The notes: a model not told the origin generated them from the sequence alone. A stretch of DNA of 36,710 nucleotides from Nitriliruptoraceae bacterium (GCA_003558435.1 PWLR01000011.1:1-36710), one strand, 5' to 3'; positions 8,817 through 16,100 are shown, counted from the first letter of the stretch. Numbers and translations: made by a program.

Positions 8817-8832
8817 CGTTACCACCGTAACG
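8817..8832. promoter_or_regulatory. Palindrome CGTTAC-N4-GTAACG between the TPR and cupin genes
   Basis: A perfect 6-bp inverted repeat with a 4-bp spacer lies in the 156-bp divergent gap, 70 bp from the TPR gene start and 70 bp from the cupin start. It is relatively AT-rich against its surroundings. The central position suits an operator that serves both genes. Confidence 0.5.
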
Positions 8833-8902
8833 CCCGCCGTCACGCCCTAGAGGTAGGAGCACGCGTCCAGCGGGCTCCGCCCGAGACGAACAGGAGTCCG
8901 CG

Positions 8903-9268
8903 ATGAGGATCGCCATGGACCGACTACCGCTGGAGGTCAGCGTGGGTGACGCCCGCGTGCGACGCGGCGCCTGGACGGATCGCGTCGTCCGCGTCCTCGA
9001 CCTGCCGCCCGACACCCGGATCGGCTGCGCCGGGGTGGAGACGCCCGAGGCGCTGTGCCGGTCGCCGCACTGGGGCTACGTCCTCGACGGTTCGATCGAG
9101 GTGCGCTTCGCTTTCGGGGAACGCGAATCAGCCCGTGCCGGTGACCTCTACTACTGGCCGGCGCTGCACACCTGCTGGACCGACGAGGGGGTGCGCTGCC
9201 TCGAGTTCAGCCCGGTCGAGGACACCAACCGACCCGGCGCGCATGTACCCGTGCGCCAGGGAACATGA
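8903..9268 (+). CDS. Cupin-domain protein
   Basis: Product of 121 aa, a single small beta-barrel. The cupin pattern is seen in SPHWGYVLDGSIEVRFAFGE, followed by ARAGDLYYWPALHTCWTDEG: Gly-Tyr-x-Leu-x-Gly, then the second motif with Pro and His. The first motif keeps one His (HWGYV) and lacks the usual HxH pair, so metal binding is uncertain. ATG 8903 has AGGAG 6 nt upstream. Its stop overlaps the next start (ATGA). It may sense a ligand for the divergent TPR protein; that link is inferred only from position. Confidence 0.8.
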   Translation: MRIAMDRLPLEVSVGDARVRRGAWTDRVVRVLDLPPDTRIGCAGVETPEALCRSPHWGYVLDGSIEVRFAFGERESARAGDLYYWPALHTCWTDEGVRCLEFSPVEDTNRPGAHVPVRQGT

Positions 9269-9564
9269 CCGTGACCCCGCTCACACACCCGCCCGACGAA
9301 TCAGCGACTGACCGGCACCGGTTGACCGTCGCCGTCGCACCGTCCAGCGCCCACCCACGGCTGGTACGCATCCGCGTCGACGAGGTGGCCGTCGGCGATC
9401 TGTGCTTCCGGACCGAGACCTCGCGAGACCGGGTGATCGACGCACTCGTGCATCACGCCGGCGCCGAGGTCCGGCGCGAGCGTGAACTGATCACCCCCTA
9501 CGACCCGGAGTTGTTCGAGCCCGACCGCAGCGAACCCCATGGCTGCCACGACCGACCGTGCTGA
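9265..9564 (+). CDS. Hypothetical protein translationally coupled to the cupin gene
   Basis: Product of 99 aa, unrecognised. It starts in the ATGA overlap with the cupin stop, which argues for expression. The core (RLTVAVAPSSAHPRLVRIRV, then TSRDRVIDALVHHAGAEVRR) looks like a small alpha/beta domain. The C-terminus holds several Cys/His (HGCHDRPC), which could be a metal site or the edge of the decayed region that follows. No signal peptide or membrane segment. It is supported by coupling and codon character rather than homology. Confidence 0.5.
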   Translation: MTVTPLTHPPDESATDRHRLTVAVAPSSAHPRLVRIRVDEVAVGDLCFRTETSRDRVIDALVHHAGAEVRRERELITPYDPELFEPDRSEPHGCHDRPC

Positions 9565-10048
9565 AGGGCCACACCCCCCCGCCTCCGGCAGCGGCCAACG
9601 CGACCGCCGATCCCGTGCCAGCGTCGGCTCGGGAGCGCGAGCAGGGGCACGACCACCACGATCACGACCTCGCCGAGACCCAGCCACGGCCCGCGCGGTC
9701 CGCATGGTCACGCCCTGCAGCGCCCGAAGCGCGGCGCACGACGACAGGTGGTAGTCGATCACACCCAGAACCTCGTGGACATCGGCGGCGGGCTCGTGGC
9801 GGAAGACACGTTGAGGAGGTAGGAGACGATCAGGGGCAGGTCAGCCGGCGTAGCGCACCCATCACGGCACCTCGTCCTGGACCTCGACCGCTGGCGTTCC
9901 CACCGGGTCGAGGGCCCCCTGCTGCGCGGCTGCCGGCGAGCCCGCGATCGACGCTCGGGAGCTTGGCCACTGGGCGAGGCACGCCCTCTCCGGCACGGTG
10001 GGATCGTCGACCTTGGAAGTAGACCCGTCCGCCACGTTCGAAGGTTGA

Positions 10049-10380
10049 CCGACCCCGTCAGGCCAGCGGCAGCCCCACCTCCCGAGGCCCGCCAAGCGCT
10101 TCGGCTACCTCGTCGCCGCCGCGGCGAACAGCGTGCTGCTGTGGGCGGTCCATCGGCTGCTCGACTGGGGATGGCCAGCCTTCCTCACCGACGACTTCGA
10201 GCAGGTGCTCGGCATCGTGACCGCATCGCTGATCGCCGGCATCGTGGTGAACCTGGCACTGGCCGTCCACCACCGACTGGTCGGGGATGGTGCGCGTCGC
10301 CCTCGGCGCAGCCAGCATCGCGATCATCGCCACCCTCGCCGACGCTCGCCACCGGTCCGCAAGACGACGCCTGACCCGTC
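10049..10380 (+). pseudogene. Frameshifted small membrane protein remnant
   Basis: One frame reads KRFGYLVAAAANSVLLWAVH, then RLLDWGWPAFLTDDFEQVLG and IVTASLIAGIVVNLALAVHH. This matches a family of small (~130 aa) four-helix membrane proteins of unknown function in actinobacteria. Near 10281-10290 the hydrophobic reading moves to another frame (MVRVALGAASIAIIATLADA) and then becomes Arg-rich. No start codon with a ribosome binding site is found after the stop at 10046-10048. It is interpreted as a pseudogene with a lost N-terminus and at least one frameshift. Confidence 0.55.
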
Positions 10381-10409
10381 ACGGAGGCTCACCGCGTGGC
10401 CACGCTCGA

Positions 10410-10646
10410 CCCAGGGAGTTCGACGAGTTGCGCCAGCTGCCCGAGCCGCGCGAGGAGTAGGTCTTCTTCGGCAAGTGGGACCCCGACGCGCCGCTGGTCG
10501 GCTTCACCGAACGGATGATGGAGCTTGCTCCCGCCGGACGCACTGCGCTTGCAGCCGGCGACTTCCGCCACTGTCCGGCGATCGATGCCTGGGCCGACGA
10601 GATCGCCGCGGCACTGCTGCGACTGGAGCCCACCACGACATCGTGA
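10410..10646 (+). pseudogene. C-terminal remnant of a flavodoxin-domain (HemG-like) protein
   Basis: The frame reads REFDELRQLPEPREE, an in-frame TAG (10458-10460), then VFFGKWDPDAPLVGFTERMM, and ends in GDFRHCPAIDAWADEIAAAL before TGA 10644-10646. The 'F.G..DP' segment and the closing 'GDFRDW..I.AWA..IA' are characteristic of the C-terminus of menaquinone-dependent protoporphyrinogen oxidase/flavodoxin proteins. The N-terminal FMN-binding part is missing. The internal stop and truncation make it a pseudogene. Confidence 0.6.
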
Positions 10647-10718
10647 GCCTCGAGCCGTCACCGTGCGGTCCGGCGAGGTGGGCAGCGCGCTTGTCCGTCC
10701 CGGTACCCCTCGTGCACG

Positions 10719-11471
10719 CTAGCGCCGCGATCGGTGCAACCGTTCCCGGATCTCCTCCCACAGTGCCTCGTAGGCCTTGGCCGCGTGGTGGCGTGGCGTG
10801 GTAACGAGGAGCGGTTCGCGGAGCAGACCCATGCGCTCCACGGCGCTGGCGTTGGGGATCGGGGTGCGCAGCATCCGCGGGTCGCCCTCCAGCAGTTCGT
10901 GCTGGAGCTCGCGGTGGAGCTTCTTGCGTCGGTCGACCATCGATAGGAACGGCAGGATCTCGACATCGAGGCCCGCCTCGTCCTCGACGAAAGCCGTCAG
11001 CTGATAGAGCGTCCGCGTGGACAACGTCGTTGGAACCACGGGGACCAGTACCGCATCGGCTGCGGCGAGGATGGCCTCGGAGGTGAGCGAGATGCCCGGG
11101 GCGCAGTCGAGGATGACCCACTCGTAGTCGTCCTCGAGCTGCCGGAGCAGCCGGGCCACCCGCTTGGTCGATTTCTTGACCTGGTCCAGCTGCAGATCGA
11201 GGTTGCGATAGCGGAAATCGGCCGGCAGCAGGTCCAGCGCCGGGTAGTCGGTGCCCTTGATCGCCTTCTCGAGCGGTCGTTGCTCGCGGACGAGGCTCTT
11301 GACGCCCTTGACGCGCGGACGGATCCGGTAGTTGAACGTCGCGGCCCCTTGCGGATCGAGATCCCAGATCAGTGTCGGCGTGGCGTCGCGCGCCGCCAGC
11401 CACGCGAGGTTGGTGGCGGCGGCCGTCTTCCCGACACCTCCCTTGATGGAGTAGGTCGCCAACACCTTCAT
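10719..11471 (-). CDS. ParA/MinD-type P-loop ATPase
   Basis: Product of 250 aa. It has the deviant Walker A motif KGGVGKTAAATNLAWLAA near residue 9, the DLDPQGAATF switch I region, DYEWVILDCAPG (Walker B, Asp) and PVVPTTLSTRTL. This is the complete ParA fold without an N-terminal HTH. Such ATPases move DNA or large cargo over the nucleoid. No ParB gene or parS-like site is nearby. ATG 11471 has AGGAG 7 nt upstream. It lies 25 nt after the CHAD gene stop on the same strand, so the two are likely co-transcribed. This suggests the cargo is a CHAD-associated polyphosphate body rather than a plasmid; that is an inference. Confidence 0.9.
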   Translation of the reverse strand: MKVLATYSIKGGVGKTAAATNLAWLAARDATPTLIWDLDPQGAATFNYRIRPRVKGVKSLVREQRPLEKAIKGTDYPALDLLPADFRYRNLDLQLDQVKKSTKRVARLLRQLEDDYEWVILDCAPGISLTSEAILAAADAVLVPVVPTTLSTRTLYQLTAFVEDEAGLDVEILPFLSMVDRRKKLHRELQHELLEGDPRMLRTPIPNASAVERMGLLREPLLVTTPRHHAAKAYEALWEEIRERLHRSRR

Positions 11472-11496
11472 GGCGCGACTCCTGGGGGCTCGGCCG

Positions 11497-13032
11497 TCAT
11501 CGCGCGGCCTTCGGGGACAACAGCCCCTTGTACAGCGCCCGGTTGTCGCGAGCATCGAAGCGGGCGAAGCTCGTGGCGAACTGCGCGCGGGCGTCGTGTT
11601 GCAGCTGCTCGATGTGGCCGGCCAGGATGCCGAGCGCCATCACCGTGTCGGCATCGTTCGGCCGCCGCGCGATGCGAATCGCGAACTCGCGAAGCTCCTG
11701 GGACTGCACCTCGGCGTCCTGGAAGGCCCCGAGGTTCTCCTGCAACCTCTTCAGCTCACGGACCGCCACCTGCGTGCGGTCCGTGTCGAACACCGTCCCG
11801 AACGCCTCGAGGAGGTACCGCAGCACCTTCGCGTCCTTGCGCAGCCGGTGCAACATCTCTGACGGTGAGTCCTCGTCGATGGCGCGTCCATCGCGCCGGA
11901 CCACCCGGTAGGCCTTCCAGATCCGCCGCCTGGCGACCTCGACGATCGGATCCTCCGCTTCGGTGGTCTCATCGTCCGTCGGCAACGTGTCCAGGGTCTC
12001 GCTCCAGTCGCTGACCAGCTCGGCATAGTCCTGCGAGAGCAGCGCTTCGCTGAGTGCGGCATGGGCCGCCTGCTGATCTGCAGCCACCACGTCGACCAGC
12101 GGCGCCAGCACCGCCGGGTCGTCCCGAGCCACCGCGTGGGCGTAGGCCGGGATGGCGAGGAAGAAGACATCGAGGTCACGCACCGGAGTGGTGATGTCTC
12201 CCATCCACTTGAACCGCTTGCGGAAGTCGTCACGCACGAGGTCTGGAAGAACCCGCTTCGACGCGCCCAACAGCGACCGCGTGCGACGGACGGCGACCCG
12301 GAAGTCGTGAAGGAACTCGGTATCGAGATCGGCGATGACGCCTGCCTCGTTCGCGCGCATCGTCTGCAGCAGGTGCCGGCACGTGCGGGCGACGGCCTCG
12401 TTGGCTGCCATCGTCGGTGTGAGGCACACCTCATGATCGCCCGGGTAGCCACCGGGCTCGAGCCCTGCCGCCGCGTACAGGATGTCGGCTGGGTCGCAGT
12501 CGGCCGTAGGGGCCCCGAGGTCCTCGGCGAGACGACGGAGCAGCCTGGCGTGCTCGGCGTCGTAGCCGCGAACGCCGCGGACCAGCATGATCGCCACGGG
12601 CGTGCCGCTGTCGACGGACCCGCGCTCCAGGTCGATCCACGCCACGGTCTTGTCGAGGTCGTCGAGCATGCGGTAGCGCCGAACCGCGAGGTCGATCTCG
12701 ACACGGGACAACAGGATCCGCACCTCGCAGGCATCAGCGAGACGGTCGTGGACGGCTCCCGTGACGACGTCGGCCGGCCACCGCGGAAGGTCGTCCTGCG
12801 GCACGGTGTCGATGTGTCCGGTGGCGCGGTCTCGCCACGAGAGCGTCCCATCGCACCAACTCAGGGCCCCACCCGCACGCCGGATCCGCCAGTCGAAGGT
12901 ATCGAGCAGAACCCGGTGCACGGCCAGCTCCGGCCCGTCACGGTGAACGTCGTCGTAGCCGTTCAGCAGTCCGGTGACCCGGTCCGGGTCCCCGCCGACG
13001 TCCACGACCACGAGGGGCATACGTCGTGCCAT
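11497..13032 (-). CDS. CHAD-domain protein with degenerate N-terminal CYTH-like domain
   Basis: Product of 511 aa. The C-terminal ~285 residues are a CHAD domain: two helical halves with the conserved histidines in LHDFRVAVRRTRSLLGASKR and LHRLRKDAKVLRYLLEAF, rich in Arg/Lys for polyanion binding. CHAD proteins bind polyphosphate and localise to polyphosphate granules. The N-terminal part (LLDTFDWRIRRAGGALSW, DGTLSWRDRATGH) resembles the barrel of CYTH/CHAD fusions but lacks the acidic/basic tunnel signature, so it is probably catalytically dead. ATG 13032 follows GAGGACG; ATG 13020 is an alternative. It diverges from the CYTH gene and is followed by the ParA gene. Confidence 0.85.
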   Translation of the reverse strand: MARRMPLVVVDVGGDPDRVTGLLNGYDDVHRDGPELAVHRVLLDTFDWRIRRAGGALSWCDGTLSWRDRATGHIDTVPQDDLPRWPADVVTGAVHDRLADACEVRILLSRVEIDLAVRRYRMLDDLDKTVAWIDLERGSVDSGTPVAIMLVRGVRGYDAEHARLLRRLAEDLGAPTADCDPADILYAAAGLEPGGYPGDHEVCLTPTMAANEAVARTCRHLLQTMRANEAGVIADLDTEFLHDFRVAVRRTRSLLGASKRVLPDLVRDDFRKRFKWMGDITTPVRDLDVFFLAIPAYAHAVARDDPAVLAPLVDVVAADQQAAHAALSEALLSQDYAELVSDWSETLDTLPTDDETTEAEDPIVEVARRRIWKAYRVVRRDGRAIDEDSPSEMLHRLRKDAKVLRYLLEAFGTVFDTDRTQVAVRELKRLQENLGAFQDAEVQSQELREFAIRIARRPNDADTVMALGILAGHIEQLQHDARAQFATSFARFDARDNRALYKGLLSPKAAR

Positions 13033-13118
13033 GCGGCGCGTCCTCGCCTCGCTGGTGCCAGCAGGGGGACCGAAGTGTAGCCTCGCACCCCCGTGGGGTT
13101 CCGGACGCGGGAGGTCCA

Positions 13119-13589
13119 TTGACGATCGAGATCGAGCGCACCTGGCGAGTGACAGGCGACGCCCCGTTGGAGCAGGCCCAGTCCTCGGTCGACATCCGCC
13201 AGGGCTACCTCGCGATCACCGACGAGGCCGAGGTGCGGGTGCGGGCAACCGGCCCGACCTGTCTGCTCACGGTCAAGACCGGGCATGGGTTGCGTCGCGG
13301 CGAGATCGAGCTTCCGATCACCCGTGAGCAGTTCGATGCGATGTGGCCGACCACCAGGGACGCCCGCGTCGTGAAGAGGCGCCACGTGCTCCGGGTGGGT
13401 GATCATCGCGCCGAGGTGGACGTCTTCTCGGACGGTCTCGAGGGCCTCGTACTGGTCGAGGTCGAGTTCGACTCGACCGACGCCGCCGACGCGTTCGAGC
13501 CACCCGCATGGTTCGGTCAGGAGGTCACCGACACGGATGGATGGAACAACGCCGCCTTGGCGGTCAACGGGGCGCCGGTCGGCAGTTGA
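13119..13589 (+). CDS. Stand-alone CYTH-domain (triphosphate tunnel) protein
   Basis: Product of 156 aa. CYTH features in order: EIERTW at residues 4-9, IRQGYLAI, EVRVRAT, LTVKTGHGLRRGEIELPI, TRDARVVKRRH, AEVDVFSDGLEGLVLVEVEF and a final NNAALA. Family enzymes hydrolyse tripolyphosphate or nucleoside triphosphates using acidic residues that bind metal and basic residues that bind phosphate. The signature ExExK is EIERT here, so the Lys is replaced by Thr8, while the later Lys/Arg and EVEF are kept. TTG 13119 is supported by GGGAGG 4-5 nt upstream. It is divergent from the CHAD gene (86-bp gap) and probably works on the same polyphosphate pool. Confidence 0.85.
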   Translation: MTIEIERTWRVTGDAPLEQAQSSVDIRQGYLAITDEAEVRVRATGPTCLLTVKTGHGLRRGEIELPITREQFDAMWPTTRDARVVKRRHVLRVGDHRAEVDVFSDGLEGLVLVEVEFDSTDAADAFEPPAWFGQEVTDTDGWNNAALAVNGAPVGS

Positions 13590-13955
13590 CCCCGGGCTCC
13601 GTGCGCGCATCGCCACGTGACGGATGCGGGGTACGGACGAGCTCATCGGGCCGGCAGCCCGCCGACGCAGCTCAGCGAGTGCCGGAAGATCCACGCGAGG
13701 TCGTCGGGGCGGAACGAAGGACCGTCGGCGATTCCTCCTCACCGACGCTGCTGTCGAGCGGTTGCAGGTCCAGGAACACCGACCCACCGAGGAGTGTCGG
13801 ACGCTCGGAGATGCATGGACCGTGAACCACCTGGCCTGGCCATCAGGTAGCCACGGCCTTCGCTCCCGAACGCCGTCGACAACGCCCTCAGGCGACCCCG
13901 ACGATGACCCTCCGGAGGTGGAGATCCGACAGCTGCGGTAGCGTGCGGCCGTCCC
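13590..13955. other. Non-coding gap with an integrase-like remnant
   Basis: No intact gene lies between the CYTH gene and tRNA-Val (366 bp). The only recognisable content is the integrase-like reading at 13714-13875. A TAGCGT about 12 bp before the tRNA could serve as its -10 element, but no -35 at a normal spacing is convincing. Confidence 0.5.
13714..13875 (+). pseudogene. Tyrosine recombinase (phage integrase) remnant
   Basis: The + frame reads KDRRRFLLTDAAVERLQVQ followed by EECRTLGDAWTVNHLAWPSG. This resembles the stretch of actinobacterial tyrosine integrases between the core-binding and catalytic parts ('LTDAAVEAL....R...EER..LGDAW....LVFPS..G'), with matching spacing. The catalytic R...HxxR...Y residues are absent, as is any start. 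It lies less than 100 bp from tRNA-Val, where integrases typically sit. The similarity is judged by eye. Confidence 0.4.
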
Positions 13956-14029
13956 GGGCGGGTAGCTCAGATGGCGAGAGCGCCTCGTTTACACCGAGGA
14001 GGTCGGGGGTTCGAGCCCCTCCCCGCCCA
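13956..14029 (+). tRNA. tRNA-Val (anticodon TAC)
   Basis: A 74-nt cloverleaf. Acceptor GGGCGGG (13956-13962) pairs with CCCGCCC (14022-14028). The D-arm is GCTC...GAGC. The anticodon stem CCTCG/CGAGG holds the loop TTTACAC, giving anticodon TAC. The T-arm is GGGGG TTCGAGC CCCTC. The discriminator is A and CCA is not encoded. TAC reads GTA/GTG-type valine codons. The 5' half is repeated at 6323-6363. Confidence 0.95.
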
Positions 14030-14192
14030 CGCCGATACCTGTGCTGCCCGGATTCGTGGTGCCGTGAGCCGTCCTCGCGAGGCGCTGACGCGAACCCCAC
14101 GGCAACCCCTCACGTACCGGGTTCCCGCCTCGGTGCTGCCGAACCCCTCGGCGCCGTCCTCCGTGGAGGTCGCCGAACTCCCGGAGGCTCCC

Positions 14193-15182
14193 GTGTCCAC
14201 CATCCCTGCTCCGCTGTCCCGCATCGTCGATGCCGGGCTCGAGGCGACCGTCGTGTTGTCCTTCAGCCGCATCGGTTACGAGGTGCGCTCACACCTCGAA
14301 GGTTGGCCGGACGCCGAGCAACTCGATGGCACGGGCCGCCGGGTGCTGGTCACCGGGGCCAACTCGGGCCTCGGGTACGCCACCGCCCGGTCCCTGCTCG
14401 CTTCCGGGGCGAACGTGCTGCTGTCGGTGCGCTCGCAGGAGAAGGGCGAACAGACGATCCGTGAGCTCAGCCGCGACCTCGGTCGCGACCTGACCGATGT
14501 CGCCGCGTTCGACGTGCTCGACCTCGGTGACCTGAGCTCCGTCCGGGAGTTCGCCGCCCGACGGCTGGCGGAGGACGCCCCCCTGGACGTCCTCGTCCAC
14601 AACGCGGGCGCGCTGTTCGACGAGCGCGCGGAGACCGTCGACGGCCTGGAACGCACCTACCAGATCCACGTCGTCGCACCGTTGCTGTTGACCGCACTGG
14701 TGCTGCCCAAGCTGGTCGAGGGCACACCCGGACGGGTCGTCACGGTCACCTCGGGCGGGATGTACTCGGAGAAGCTCGTCACCGACCGCATCGACTCACC
14801 GGATTCGTACCGCGGCACGGTCGCCTACGCCCGGGCCAAGCGCGCGCAGGTGGTACTCACCCGCGAGTGGGCGCGACGCTTCGGTGGCTACGACCTCGAC
14901 TTCCAGGTCGCGCACCCGGGCTGGGCCCTCACCCCGGGGGTCGAATCCTCGCTGCCCGGCTTCCGCAAGCTCACCGGCCCCATCCTGCGTGACCCCACGC
15001 AGGGTTCGGACACGACCGTCTTCCTCGCCCTGTCCGGCGAGTTGGCGGGTCCGGGACGGTTGTGGCACGACCGGCGCCCGCGCGGTGAGCACCGGGTGCC
15101 CTGGACCGTCCCCGAACGCGGCGAGGCGGGCGAGCTGTGGGCGCGGGTCTGTCGCGATGCCGGGGTCGAGCCCAAGGTCTGA
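14193..15182 (+). CDS. Short-chain dehydrogenase/reductase, DHRS12-like
   Basis: Product of 329 aa. N-terminal extension FSRIGYEVRSHLEGW as in DHRS12-type SDRs, then the Rossmann motif VLVTGANSGLGYATA (about 51-65), NAG in LVHNAGALF, catalytic Ser in VTVTSGGMYS and YxxxK in AYARAKRAQ. All catalytic residues are kept. The cofactor is probably NAD(P)H; the substrate is unknown. GTG 14193 has GGAGG 5 nt upstream. The open frame reaches back through the tRNA, so a start further upstream is unlikely. Confidence 0.9.
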   Translation: MSTIPAPLSRIVDAGLEATVVLSFSRIGYEVRSHLEGWPDAEQLDGTGRRVLVTGANSGLGYATARSLLASGANVLLSVRSQEKGEQTIRELSRDLGRDLTDVAAFDVLDLGDLSSVREFAARRLAEDAPLDVLVHNAGALFDERAETVDGLERTYQIHVVAPLLLTALVLPKLVEGTPGRVVTVTSGGMYSEKLVTDRIDSPDSYRGTVAYARAKRAQVVLTREWARRFGGYDLDFQVAHPGWALTPGVESSLPGFRKLTGPILRDPTQGSDTTVFLALSGELAGPGRLWHDRRPRGEHRVPWTVPERGEAGELWARVCRDAGVEPKV

Positions 15183-15309
15183 GCTCTCCGCTACCGGGCG
15201 CTGCCCGGGCGCTGCCGGGGCGCGACGCTCGCCGCGGCCGTCCGGACACCTCGCTCGGGCCGAACCCTCCGGTAGCGCCCCAACCCTCTCGTCGATCCGG
15301 AGTACTCAC

Positions 15310-16056
15310 GTGGCCGCCTCCCCCGTTCACCTCATCATCGGCGCGAGTGGCGCCATCGGCAGCGCGACCGCCCGTCGCCTCGCCGACGACGGCGCGACCC
15401 TCGTGCTCGCCGGGCGCGACGAAGCCGCGCTCGATGCGCTGGCTTCCGACACCGGGGGCAAGGCACGCGTCGTCGACGCCCGCCAGATCGACCAGGTCGG
15501 TGCCCTGGTCGACGAGGTCGTGCAGGAGTACGGCCGGCTCGACGGTGTCGCGAACCTCGCCGGCTCCGTCCTGCTCAAGCCCGCCCACCTGACCTCCGAA
15601 CAGGAGTGGCTGGACACGATCGCGACGAACCTGACGTCGGCGTTCGCGGTGGTACGCGCGGCCGCCCCGGCGATGCGCAAGACCGGTGGCTCGATCGTGC
15701 TGGCCTCGTCCGCGGCCGCACAGACCGGCATCGCCAACCACGAGGCCATCGCCGCCGCCAAAGGTGGGGTGATCTCGCTGATGCTCTCCGCCGCGGCGAC
15801 CTACGGCGCCAAGGGTGTTCGGGTCAACGCCGTCGCGCCGGGCCTGGTCGCCTCGAAGATGACCGAGAAGCTGGTGTCGAACGAGCAGCAGGCCGAGGCC
15901 AGCCGTCAGATGCACGTGCTCGGCCGCCTCGGCGAGGGCGATGACGTGGCCGCCGCGGTCGCGTGGTTGCTCGATCCGGCGACCTCGTGGGTGACCGGGC
16001 AGGTCATCGGGGTCGACGGCGGTCTCGGGCACATCCGCACGCGCGCCCGCGGGTAG
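15310..16056 (+). CDS. SDR-family protein lacking the catalytic tyrosine
   Basis: Product of 248 aa with a complete Rossmann SDR fold: IIGASGAIGSATA (about 9-21), NLAGS, LASSAAA with Ser133/134, and the C-terminal VTGQVIGVDGGLG. The active-site YxxxK is replaced by IAAAK: Ile147 stands where Tyr is expected, while Lys151 is kept (context ANHEAIAAAKGG). Classical dehydrogenase chemistry is therefore doubtful; it may bind NAD(P) or catalyse another reaction. A recurring subfamily with this NHEAIAAAK segment seems to exist in other bacteria (from memory). GTG 15310 has GGAG upstream. It follows the other SDR after 127 bp. Confidence 0.85.
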   Translation: MAASPVHLIIGASGAIGSATARRLADDGATLVLAGRDEAALDALASDTGGKARVVDARQIDQVGALVDEVVQEYGRLDGVANLAGSVLLKPAHLTSEQEWLDTIATNLTSAFAVVRAAAPAMRKTGGSIVLASSAAAQTGIANHEAIAAAKGGVISLMLSAAATYGAKGVRVNAVAPGLVASKMTEKLVSNEQQAEASRQMHVLGRLGEGDDVAAAVAWLLDPATSWVTGQVIGVDGGLGHIRTRARG

Positions 16057-16100
16057 CGCCTCCGGGTCGACGGGCGGGTCCGGGCGATAGGTTGGGGCGC

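Larger units (their letters stand above)
9565..10718. other. Region of decayed genes without an intact CDS
   Basis: No intact gene with a start, ribosome binding site and sustained protein-like reading is seen over 1.15 kb. Two remnants are recognisable on the + strand (membrane protein, 10049-10380; flavodoxin-like, 10410-10646). Around 9570-9810, minus-strand reading gives protein-like pieces in shifting frames, including a hydrophobic run (GEVVIVVVVPLLAL), but no family is recognised. Confidence 0.5.
6323..13995. mobile_element. Candidate decayed integrative island bounded by tRNA-Val half repeats
   Basis: Three things support this. A 41-bp direct repeat (37 identical) of the tRNA-Val 5' half lies at both ends. 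An integrase-like remnant lies just before the right-hand tRNA. The contents are accessory genes and pseudogenes rather than housekeeping genes. Against it: most tRNA-targeting elements duplicate the 3' part of the tRNA, not the 5' part, and no intact integrase, excisionase or transfer gene is present. Treat the boundaries as a hypothesis. Confidence 0.3.

Noticed and set aside
10719..11471. Plasmid or chromosome partition locus parAB-parS
   Set aside because: No ParB gene and no 16-bp parS-type palindrome is visible; neighbours are CHAD/CYTH genes.
12061..13080. 339-codon open frame on the + strand
   Set aside because: Antisense to the CHAD gene, which has the conserved His motifs.
13971..14192. 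Upstream extension of the DHRS12-like SDR through the tRNA gene
   Set aside because: The frame is open but overlaps tRNA-Val and lacks a ribosome site; GTG 14193 has GGAGG and gives the family's normal N-terminus.
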